Positions 1-4,883 of a stretch of 5,107 nt of DNA are shown here, one piece after another. The notes beneath the pieces were generated by a model. That model did not search any database. It had not been told where the DNA came from and saw nothing but the letters and a program-made list of their open reading frames with translations. The translations under genes and the position numbers were made by a program. Positions within the stretch are counted from its first letter, which is position 1. Each line of letters begins with the position of its first letter. Location: assembly GCA_027457005.1 (NCBI GenBank), contig DAIDTV010000133.1, positions 1-5,107 on the forward strand, in the 5' to 3' direction. The DNA comes from Chloroflexota bacterium. Its GTDB lineage: Bacteria > Chloroflexota > Limnocylindria > Limnocylindrales > CSP1-4.

Positions 1-561
1 GGCGGGCCCGCCGCGAGCGGCGGCAGCGGGACGGTCAACATGAACGGCACCGTCGTGCTGAAGCCGACGCGGGCGCTCACGGTCTCGATGAGCGGTCTTG
101 GCGGAACCGGCGCGGCCGGCGTGGCGGTCACCTACACCATCGTCGGCGACAAGGCCTGGATGGACTTCGGCGGAATCGCACAGCCGCTGCCCGCCGGGAT
201 GCTGGGCAGCGTCGAGCAGTCGTTCGACGCGTTCTCGCCCCAGAAGATGTTCGGGCAGACGTTCGAGCAGTACCTGGCCGGGATGAAGCAGGTCGGCGAG
301 GAACAGAAGAACGGCGTTGCCACCCTGCACCTGCAGGCGGACGGGCAGACACTCGATGCTGTCGCGAAGTCGTTCGGGGACACGTCCGGGGCGCCCGGCA
401 ACTGGTCCATGGACCTGTGGGTGGCCAGGGACGGCGGCTACATGGTCAGCGCCGTCACCCGGGGCTCCTACGACGTGAACGGCAGGCAGACGTCGACCGT
501 GGTCTCGATCGACATCCTCGGCGTCAACGACCCCGCGAACAAGGTGGTCGCCCCGTCCTGA
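1..561 (+). CDS. Exported lipoprotein-like protein, 3' part only (5' end outside window)
   Basis: The frame is open from base 1 through the TGA at 559-561, giving 186 visible residues. The first in-frame ATG (base 40) lies inside what looks like continuing protein, because a Gly/Ser/Ala-rich stretch (GGPAASGGSG) precedes it. That stretch resembles the flexible linker after a lipobox in exported lipoproteins, so the true start is probably upstream of the window. The body alternates short hydrophobic and polar segments (VAVTYTIVGDKAWMDFGG, then a helical PQKMFGQTFEQYLAGM, then DLWVARDGGYMVSAV). This fits a beta-rich, half-barrel fold like the LolA/LprG lipoproteins, which bind lipids or other hydrophobic ligands at the cell surface. 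That family link is inference from pattern and the function is not established. There are no catalytic motifs and no cysteine in the visible part. The gene converges with xth on the other strand. Coding potential is well supported; the family is uncertain. Confidence 0.72.
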   Translation, partial: GGPAASGGSGTVNMNGTVVLKPTRALTVSMSGLGGTGAAGVAVTYTIVGDKAWMDFGGIAQPLPAGMLGSVEQSFDAFSPQKMFGQTFEQYLAGMKQVGEEQKNGVATLHLQADGQTLDAVAKSFGDTSGAPGNWSMDLWVARDGGYMVSAVTRGSYDVNGRQTSTVVSIDILGVNDPANKVVAPS

Positions 562-587
562 TCCGCGTCCCGATCTCCTGATCCGCG
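556..587. repeat. 12-bp direct repeat over a stop codon, period 20
   Basis: TCCTGATCCGCG occurs at 556-567 and again, identically, at 576-587. The first copy contains the TGA stop of the upstream gene (559-561). It looks like a small local duplication. No function is apparent. Confidence 0.6.
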
Positions 588-593
588 CCGCCC

Positions 594-650
594 GAGAGCG
601 GTCCCGACCTGCGCCGGCCGCGAGCGGTCCCGACCCGCGACGGCCGGGAG
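594..650. repeat. Degenerate 26-bp tandem repeat, about 2.2 copies
   Basis: The unit begins GAGCGGTCCCGACC at base 596 and recurs at 622 with few changes. A third partial copy starts at 648 (GAGCCG). The unit starts are exactly 26 bp apart. The repeat fills most of the spacer between two convergent genes and does not encode anything convincing. Confidence 0.6.
614..647. terminator. Possible hairpin between convergent genes
   Basis: CCGGCCG (614-620) pairs with CGGCCGG (641-647). Inside it, GCGG (624-627) pairs with CCGC (635-638) around a 7-nt loop, with a small internal loop between the two stems. The position between two convergent stop codons suits a bidirectional transcription end. No T-run follows on either strand, so it is not a classical intrinsic terminator. 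In DNA this GC-rich the pairing could be chance. Confidence 0.3.
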
Positions 651-654
651 CCGT

Positions 655-667
655 GTGACGTCGTCAC
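655..667. repeat. 13-bp palindrome at the xth stop codon
   Basis: GTGACG (655-660) and CGTCAC (662-667) are perfect reverse complements around a single central base. The right arm contains the xth stop codon (bases 664-666). It is too short in the loop to form a good RNA hairpin. It may be a chance palindrome or a protein-binding site. Confidence 0.35.
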
Positions 668-1437
668 GCCGGGTCGGCCACGTCCATCAGCACCGGCGCG
701 TGGTCGGAAGGGATCGGGTTCTTGCGGGCCTCCCGATCGATCTCGGCGGCCGTCACCCGCGCCGCGAGAGGGCGCGTCGCGAGCAGGTGGTCGATCCGCA
801 TCCCCTGGCCCTTGTGGAACGAACCGGCGCGGTAGTCGTACCAGCTGAACCGGCCTCCCTCCGGATGGTGCTCCCGGTACACATCGACGAGACCCCAGTC
901 GAGGAGCGCCCCGAACGCCGCCCGTTCCTCGGCGGACACGTGCGTCGCCCCCTGGAACGCCGCCGGATCCCACACGTCCAGGTCCGTGGGGGCGACGTTG
1001 AAGTCACCGCCCAGGACGAGCCGCTCGGCGGGATCCCGGGCCTCCAGCCATGCGCGCAGCCGCGCGAACCAGAGCAGCTTGGCGAGCCAGAACTCGCTGC
1101 CGACCTCCCGGCCGTTCGGCGCGTAGAGGCTGGCCACCCGGACGTCACCGCAGAGCGCGCTCACGAACCGGGCCCCGTCGGGGTCGGCTTCGCCGCTGAA
1201 CCCGGGCCGCGCATCGGTCAGCCCCACGCGGCTCGCGATGGCGACGCCGTTCCACCGGCCCTCGCCGTGATGGGCGAGCTCATACCCGGACATGCGGAAT
1301 GCCATCCCGGGGGCCGCGTCGTCGGCCAGCTTGGTCTCCTGCATGAGCAGGACGTCGACGCGGTTCCGCTCCAGCCACTCGGTCACCTTCGGGAGCCGCG
1401 CCTTGAGCGAGTTGACGTTCCAGGTGGCGATCCGCAT
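664..1437 (-). CDS. xth: Exodeoxyribonuclease III (AP endonuclease family)
   Basis: This encodes a Mg-dependent exonuclease III/AP endonuclease of the exonuclease-endonuclease-phosphatase fold. Such enzymes cut DNA at abasic sites and clean blocked 3' ends in base excision repair in the cytoplasm. The 257 residues carry every expected motif: TWNVNSL with Asn7, QETK with Glu34, YAPNG with Tyr105, GGDFN with Asp145 and Asn147, FSWYDYR at 198-203, GMRIDH with Asp216, and SDHAP with Asp245/His246. These match the E. coli ExoIII active site (N7, E34, Y109, D151, N153, D229, H259). Length is normal. I chose the ATG at 1437 because it places Asn7 and Glu34 exactly as in E. coli. An in-frame GTG at 1455 would add six residues (MAHSAR) and lies in a possible hairpin. 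Neither start has a strong Shine-Dalgarno. The gene lies 60 nt downstream of the osmC-like gene on the same strand and is probably cotranscribed. The stop codon overlaps a short palindrome. Confidence 0.95.
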   Translation of the reverse strand: MRIATWNVNSLKARLPKVTEWLERNRVDVLLMQETKLADDAAPGMAFRMSGYELAHHGEGRWNGVAIASRVGLTDARPGFSGEADPDGARFVSALCGDVRVASLYAPNGREVGSEFWLAKLLWFARLRAWLEARDPAERLVLGGDFNVAPTDLDVWDPAAFQGATHVSAEERAAFGALLDWGLVDVYREHHPEGGRFSWYDYRAGSFHKGQGMRIDHLLATRPLAARVTAAEIDREARKNPIPSDHAPVLMDVADPA

Positions 1438-1497
1438 ACGGGCTGAGTGTGCCACGCGCCCCGCGGCGGCGCGCGAGCCGGACGAGCGTCGGGGCCG

Positions 1498-1941
1498 TTA
1501 CGCCTCCAGCACCGGCTCCACGGAGATGGCGACGTTCCCTGCCAGCGCGCGGGATACCGGGCAGCCATCCTTGGCCGCGGTGGCGAGGCCGCGGAACGCC
1601 TCGGCGGAGATCCCCGCGATTCGCCCGGTGACCTGCAGGTCCGACTTCGCGACGGTCCACTTCCCGTCGACGCGGTCGAACGTGACGGTCGCGCTGACCT
1701 CGAGCCGGGTCGCCGGTGAGCCGGCCTTGGCGAGCTCGCTCGACAGGGCCATGCAGTAGCAGGCCGCGTGCGCCGCGGCGATCAGCTCCTCCGGGCTGGT
1801 CCTCCCGTCGGCTGTCTCGGTGCGCGATGCCCACGTGACGGGCAGGTCCGAGAACGCGCCGCTGGTGGACGCGCTGACCTTGCCGGATCCCGACGCGAGG
1901 TCTCCCTGCCAGACTGCCCGGGCTTGACGGATGGCTGCCAT
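1498..1941 (-). CDS. osmC: OsmC-family peroxiredoxin (hydroperoxide reductase)
   Basis: This is a 147-residue OsmC/Ohr-fold thiol peroxidase. The family reduces organic hydroperoxides and hydrogen peroxide in the cytoplasm with a pair of reactive cysteines. Both are present: Cys61 in the helix segment PEELIAAAHAACYCMAL (50-66) and Cys127 in DGCPVS (125-130). Arg40 (WASRTE) aligns with the catalytic arginine of E. coli OsmC. The TSPEELIAAAHAAC pattern favours the OsmC branch over Ohr. The ATG at 1941 has a good Shine-Dalgarno (AGGAG, complement of 1949-1953, 7 nt away) and matches the usual N-terminus. An upstream in-frame start near 2088 is open but has no such support. An extra cysteine, Cys63, sits two residues after the catalytic one. 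The stop is TAA. The gene is divergent from the ACT-domain gene, and xth follows it on the same strand. The family is secure; the symbol is by similarity to OsmC and the substrate is not shown. Confidence 0.93.
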   Translation of the reverse strand: MAAIRQARAVWQGDLASGSGKVSASTSGAFSDLPVTWASRTETADGRTSPEELIAAAHAACYCMALSSELAKAGSPATRLEVSATVTFDRVDGKWTVAKSDLQVTGRIAGISAEAFRGLATAAKDGCPVSRALAGNVAISVEPVLEA

Positions 1942-1948
1942 GGCGACT

Positions 1949-1953
1949 CTCCT
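1949..1953 (-). promoter_or_regulatory. Ribosome binding site of the osmC-like gene
   Basis: The minus strand reads AGGAG here, 7 nt before the ATG at 1941. It decides the start in favour of 1941 over the longer open frame that reaches 2088. Confidence 0.8.
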
Positions 1954-1973
1954 GTACGTGCTGGTGATCGGGG

Positions 1974-2034
1974 GCGACGCGGAGCGATGGTCCCGCGTCG
2001 CACGACGTCCATCGTCCCACAGGCGCCGTCGTGC
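1974..2034. promoter_or_regulatory. Overlapping inverted repeats in the divergent spacer
   Basis: The 194-bp spacer between the divergent osmC-like and ACT genes holds two longer inverted repeats. GCGACGCGG (1974-1982) pairs with CCGCGTCGC (1993-2001) across 10 bp. GCACGACG (2000-2007) pairs with CGTCGTGC (2027-2034) across 19 bp. A third, shorter pair is CGATGG (1985-1990) with CCATCG (2009-2014). They overlap, so they would form alternative structures, or they could be operator half-sites for a regulator of the divergent promoters. In DNA of this GC content, 8-9 bp matches are only modestly unlikely by chance. I could not place convincing -35/-10 boxes for either gene. Confidence 0.35.
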
Positions 2035-2123
2035 TGCCTCTCGCAACCTCGGGGGCCGCAGCGGACGTCGGGACCGGGGACCCGGCACCTCCCGGCGTAT
2101 TCTTCAGCGGCAGCGCGAGGCAC

Positions 2124-2130
2124 AAGGAGG
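2124..2130 (+). promoter_or_regulatory. Strong Shine-Dalgarno of the ACT-domain gene
   Basis: AAGGAGG, a near-perfect anti-16S match, lies 5 nt before the ATG at 2136. It fixes that start and rules out translation from the longer open frame that begins at 2031. Confidence 0.88.
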
Positions 2131-2135
2131 GCGGG

Positions 2136-2426
2136 ATGGCGATCTGGTTCACGGTCCGGCTGGACGATCGGCCGGGGTCGCTTGCGCGCCTGGCGTCCAC
2201 GCTCGGCGAGCGGGGGATCAACATCAGCGGGATCGTGGGCGTCGCGGAGGACACGGACGGCTCGCTGATGCTGACGACGTCCGACGCGGACGGCACGCGC
2301 GCCGCGCTCGGTGGGGCGGGGATCGCGTTCGTGGAGCACGACTCCTCGTCCGAGTCCGTGCCGGAGGACTTCGCGGGCCTGCGACAGGGGCTGGCCGAGC
2401 GCGGGATCGACGTCGAGGCCAGGTAG
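2136..2426 (+). CDS. Small stand-alone ACT-domain protein
   Basis: This is a 96-residue cytoplasmic protein consisting almost entirely of one ACT domain. ACT domains are beta-alpha-beta-beta-alpha-beta modules that often bind amino acids and control metabolic enzymes. Expected features are visible: strand FTVRLDD (5-11), the turn and helix RPGSLARLASTLGERG (12-27) with the Pro-Gly-Ser/Leu signature, strand INISGIVGVAE (28-38), strand SLMLTTSD (43-50), a second helix (51-59) and strand AGIAFVEH (61-68). A charged tail (75-96) probably adds one more helix, which is not part of a minimal ACT fold. No enzyme domain is attached, so it may act as a free sensor or as a partner of another protein. 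The start follows a very strong ribosome binding site. The next gene begins 12 nt after the TAG stop, which suggests one transcript. The ligand and partner cannot be read from the sequence. Confidence 0.88.
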   Translation: MAIWFTVRLDDRPGSLARLASTLGERGINISGIVGVAEDTDGSLMLTTSDADGTRAALGGAGIAFVEHDSSSESVPEDFAGLRQGLAERGIDVEAR

Positions 2427-2438
2427 CACCGTCCTTCG

Positions 2439-2840
2439 ATGCCCGCTGATCCTCGGCCCGGCGTCCAGGTGTTCGGCCGGAAGGACTCGCGCGACACGCA
2501 GAAGGCGCTGCGGTTCTTCAAGGAGCGGCGCGTTCCCGTCCACTTCGTCGACGTGGCGGTGCATCCGCCGGCGCCCGGCGAGCTGCGCCGGTTCTCCGGG
2601 CGGCTCGGCGTCGCCGCACTCGTCGACACGGATGGCCGGCGCTACCGCGACCTCGGCCTCGCGTACCTGCGCACCACCGACGACGAGTTGCTGGATCGCC
2701 TGATCGCGGATCCCGGCCTGCTCCGGCTGCCCCTCGTTCGAAGCGGCAACGCGTTCACCGCCGGATCGGCCGAGACGGCGTGGACGACCTGGCTGCGAGG
2801 GGCCGAGCCCGAGCGCGCCGCGAGCGGGCGCGGCGGGTGA
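2439..2840 (+). CDS. ArsC/Spx-like thioredoxin-fold protein lacking the active cysteine
   Basis: This is a 133-residue protein with the layout of the ArsC (arsenate reductase)/Spx family: strand VQVFG (9-13), helix DTQKALRFFKERR (19-31), strand VPVHFVDV (32-39), a PGELRRFSGRLG helix region (46-57), a second helical part (81-90), and the late motif LRLPLVRSGNAFTAGSAETAW (95-115). That last motif matches the family's conserved RP(I/L)V..G..A pattern. In true ArsC and Spx a redox cysteine sits just after the first strand. Here that position is Ser17 (GRKDSRDTQKA), and the second CXXC position is Thr20. The whole protein has no cysteine. It therefore cannot use the thiol chemistry of arsenate reductase and more likely binds or regulates, or is a degenerate relative. 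The ATG at 2439 gives a good family N-terminus, but only a weak, distant purine stretch precedes it, so translational coupling to the ACT gene 12 nt upstream is likely. The C-terminal tail (121-133) is low-complexity. It converges tail-to-tail with the next gene, with a 9-bp gap. Confidence 0.88.
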   Translation: MPADPRPGVQVFGRKDSRDTQKALRFFKERRVPVHFVDVAVHPPAPGELRRFSGRLGVAALVDTDGRRYRDLGLAYLRTTDDELLDRLIADPGLLRLPLVRSGNAFTAGSAETAWTTWLRGAEPERAASGRGG

Positions 2841-2849
2841 GGCGCCGGT

Positions 2850-4784
2850 TCAGAACGGCGTGATGGTCGCCCAGTCGAGTGCGGGGTCGAGCACGCGCGT
2901 ACCGGCCTGGAACGACGTCCCTGTGGAGAGGAACTGGAACAGTTTCGTGCCGGCGCTGCCCATGTCGTAGAGGACCACCAGGTCACCGCGACCGTCCCCG
3001 TTGAGGTCGGCGGCCGCGAGCTTCGCGGCGCTGGCGCGGAAGGTGGCCGATGACCAGAGCGTGCTCCGGATGAAGCCGCTCCCTGTCGAGAGGAGCCCCA
3101 CGATCTGGCTGCCCCCGGTGCCGACCGGACGGAGGAACGCCACGTCCGCCCGGCCGTCGCTGTTCACGTCCTCGACCACCGTCTGCGCCTGCTGCCGGGT
3201 GGTGTCGGTCACGTCGAGCCATCTGGTCAGTTGACCGAGCCCTGCCCCGGGCCCTGACGGGGCGACCAGGAACCGCATGCCGATGGGGAGCTCGGCGCCG
3301 CCGGGTCCCGCCGGCGGGGGCGTGGCCGGAGGCACCGGCAGCTGTGACGGGTAGAGGTCCGACTCGACCACCAGGTCTGCGCGCCCATCACCGGTCACGT
3401 CGGCCGCAAACGCCCGCGCGCCACCGACGTCGAGGGGCCCGGACCACCAGGTCTGTGGTGGCGCGAACCCGGTGCCGGTCGACCGGAGCAGGTAGAGCTT
3501 CGCCTCGGGCACGGCCGCCGGCACGGCGCTCGCCCCATTGGGACCGGCCGCCATCGGCGGCGAGCCCGGGGTGCCGGCCAGGATCGCCGCGTCGCCGGTG
3601 CCGTCCCCGTCGAAGTCGCCGGCCACCAGCTGGACGGCCTCCGTCGGGGCAAGGTCGAGACCGGTGCCCACGCTCGACCACCAGGTGGCCGCCGGCCCGA
3701 ACCTGCCGTCGCCGAGCGAGAGCGAGACCGTGATCCGGTACCCCGCCGTGCCGAGCCGTTCGAGACGCAGGACGTCGGACCGGCCGTCATGGTTGACGTC
3801 GGCAAAGGCCCAGCCGAGGGTCGTGATCGGGTCGAGGGAGGTGCCCGCCGGGAGCGAGGATGGCTGCCAGGCCTGCTGCGGGGCGTCGGACCACAGCAGG
3901 TCGTAGAAACCGGCCGGGGCGGTTGCGGTCGAACCGGACGGAGCCGGGGAAGCGGACGGGACCGGGGATGCCGACGTGGCGGGATCGGCGGCGGCAGACG
4001 CGGTGGGCGACGCGGACGCGGCGGCCGCGGGGGAGGCCGTGGGCGCGCCGGAGGCCGTGGGCGCGGGCACGGATCCGCCCGCGAGCGGGCCGGTGCCGGG
4101 CAGGGCGATCCCGATCGACCCCAGGCCGTCTCCGTTCGGGTCGTGCACCCCGGGCACCACGATCTGGAAATGGGGCCGGTAGTAGGTGCGCAGGATCTCC
4201 GGATACAGCATCCCCTGCAGCGCGCAACGGTATGCGCTCGCCTGGTACAGGCGCCACCCGTCGGCGTCCGCTCCGCATGCCTTGCCTGCCGTCCCCGGGC
4301 GGTATCCCGTCGGCACGAAGCGGCCGTCCTTGCGGACCGAGACGCGCCACGTGTCGAGCACCGCCTGCACCTGGAGATCCGACGCCCGGTCGTGCTCGGG
4401 CCAGTAGACCTGGTCCCACGTGTTGTCCTGGACGTCGTAGCAGCCGCCACCGCGCGGCGCGGAGTTGCCCCGCCAGTGCATCGCGTAGTACCAGCCGTAG
4501 TCCTTGACGGCCACAGCGCCCGCCCGCAGCGCCTCGACCGGCGAGCTCGGCCCGAACTCGGCCGCGAGCACGGTGATCACGTACTTCCGGAAGGGGACGA
4601 CCTGGAACGTGCCCTTCGCCGGGCCGACGGTGCGCAGGACGCGGATCGTCGGTGGCGGGACGTATTCGCTGGTCCAGCCCGTGCACGTGCCTCCGGCAGC
4701 GAGGGCGACGCGGGGTCCGGGCGGCGCGACGAGGAGCAGGAGCAGCGCGAGCGCGCTTGATCCTGCCGCCAGGCGGCGGAGCAT
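2850..4784 (-). CDS. Secreted SpoIID/LytB-domain protein with FG-GAP/VCBS-type repeats
   Basis: This is a 644-residue exported protein. Residues 1-30 form a signal peptide: MLRRL, a Leu-rich core (11-20), and a likely cleavage site near ALAA (27-30). Residues about 45-212 are a SpoIID/LytB domain: VPFRKYVITVLAAEFG (63-78), then EALRAGAVAVKDYGWYY (84-100), and CYDVQDNTWDQVYWPE (115-130). SpoIID is a peptidoglycan lytic transglycosylase and LytB an amidase enhancer. Glu76 aligns with the conserved catalytic Glu of SpoIID. An Ala/Pro/Ser/Thr linker (about 235-290) follows. Residues 320-644 hold five acidic calcium-type loops of the form D-x-(N/D/T)-x-D-G-x-x-D, starting at Asp329, Asp390, Asp462, Asp539 and Asp593. 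These alternate with STGTGF and WWS motifs, as in FG-GAP/VCBS beta-propellers, which bind surfaces or partners. A sixth loop-like DPNGDGLGS begins at 215. Cys34, 115, 170 and 187 could form disulfides. The ATG at 4784 has an AAGGT ribosome site 7 nt away. It probably remodels cell wall or acts at the cell surface. The substrate is unproven. Confidence 0.9.
   Translation of the reverse strand: MLRRLAAGSSALALLLLLVAPPGPRVALAAGGTCTGWTSEYVPPPTIRVLRTVGPAKGTFQVVPFRKYVITVLAAEFGPSSPVEALRAGAVAVKDYGWYYAMHWRGNSAPRGGGCYDVQDNTWDQVYWPEHDRASDLQVQAVLDTWRVSVRKDGRFVPTGYRPGTAGKACGADADGWRLYQASAYRCALQGMLYPEILRTYYRPHFQIVVPGVHDPNGDGLGSIGIALPGTGPLAGGSVPAPTASGAPTASPAAAASASPTASAAADPATSASPVPSASPAPSGSTATAPAGFYDLLWSDAPQQAWQPSSLPAGTSLDPITTLGWAFADVNHDGRSDVLRLERLGTAGYRITVSLSLGDGRFGPAATWWSSVGTGLDLAPTEAVQLVAGDFDGDGTGDAAILAGTPGSPPMAAGPNGASAVPAAVPEAKLYLLRSTGTGFAPPQTWWSGPLDVGGARAFAADVTGDGRADLVVESDLYPSQLPVPPATPPPAGPGGAELPIGMRFLVAPSGPGAGLGQLTRWLDVTDTTRQQAQTVVEDVNSDGRADVAFLRPVGTGGSQIVGLLSTGSGFIRSTLWSSATFRASAAKLAAADLNGDGRGDLVVLYDMGSAGTKLFQFLSTGTSFQAGTRVLDPALDWATITPF
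3915..4082 (-). repeat. Low-complexity Ala/Pro/Ser/Thr linker-coding repeat
   Basis: This stretch encodes the APTAS/SASP-type linker between the SpoIID domain and the FG-GAP repeats. It includes a 16-bp direct repeat (GGAGGCCGTGGGCGCG at 4032-4047 and 4050-4065, period 18) that encodes successive APTAS units. Such linkers are often length-variable between strains. Confidence 0.75.
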
Positions 4785-4791
4785 GCGGGGG

Positions 4792-4796
4792 ACCTT
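4792..4796 (-). promoter_or_regulatory. Ribosome binding site of the SpoIID/FG-GAP gene
   Basis: The minus strand reads AAGGT 7 nt upstream of the ATG at 4784. It is moderate in strength and supports this start, which also begins a clean signal peptide. Confidence 0.6.
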
Positions 4797-4823
4797 ACTC
4801 GCTTCCGGAGGAGCTTGGCAAAT

Positions 4824-4849
4824 TCGGCGGTGCGGCGACGCACCGCCGA
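4824..4849 (-). terminator. Perfect 11-bp hairpin between the LysM and SpoIID genes
   Basis: TCGGCGGTGCG (4824-4834) is an exact reverse complement of CGCACCGCCGA (4839-4849) around a 4-nt loop. On the minus strand the stem is followed by AATTTGCC, a short and weak U-run. The hairpin lies 34 nt after the LysM gene's stop and about 40 nt before the SpoIID gene's ATG. It may be an intrinsic terminator of the LysM gene, or a partial terminator or processing site between two cotranscribed genes. On the plus strand the loop is GCGA, a GNRA-type tetraloop, but no T-run follows there. Confidence 0.6.
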
Positions 4850-4883
4850 GCGTCGTCGCCGGCGCGCACCCGGGCGTCGTCGC
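4850..4883. repeat. 10-bp direct repeat, 24 bp apart
   Basis: GCGTCGTCGC occurs at 4850-4859 and again at 4874-4883, between the LysM stop codon and the hairpin. It is short and GC-rich. No role is evident. Confidence 0.45.

Noticed and set aside
594..650. CRISPR array
   Set aside because: The 26-bp units abut each other with no unique spacers, and there are only about two copies.
1438..1455. GTG at 1455 as the xth start
   Set aside because: It remains possible, but the ATG at 1437 aligns Asn7 and Glu34 exactly with E. coli ExoIII, and the GTG lies at the edge of a 6-bp stem (1455-1460 with 1468-1473).
1942..2088. N-terminal extension of the osmC-like protein to 2088
   Set aside because: The extra 49 residues are Arg-rich and unlike the family, and a good ribosome site sits directly before the ATG at 1941.
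2098..2103. TATTCT as a -10 box for the ACT gene
   Set aside because: It matches only four of six consensus bases and no acceptable -35 box lies 16-18 bp upstream.
2031..2135. N-terminal extension of the ACT protein to 2031
   Set aside because: The AAGGAGG at 2124-2130 lies in this stretch and points to the ATG at 2136, where the ACT domain begins.
1280..2629. A 449-codon minus-strand open frame spanning three genes
   Set aside because: It overlaps xth, the osmC-like gene and the ACT gene in another frame, has Arg/Pro/Ser-rich shadow composition, and shows no domain. Such long frames are common in very GC-rich DNA.
3395..4450. A 351-codon minus-strand frame overlapping the SpoIID gene
   Set aside because: It is an Arg/Pro-rich frame-shifted shadow of the real gene.
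3789..4760. A 323-codon plus-strand open frame antisense to the SpoIID gene
   Set aside because: It is Gly/Arg-rich with no recognisable domain, while the opposite strand has a signal peptide, a SpoIID domain and repeats.
4790..4822. Promoter with a TTGCCA -35 box for the SpoIID gene
   Set aside because: At 16-18 bp spacing the -10 region reads GTAAGG or similar, a poor match, and transcription would start at or after the ribosome site.
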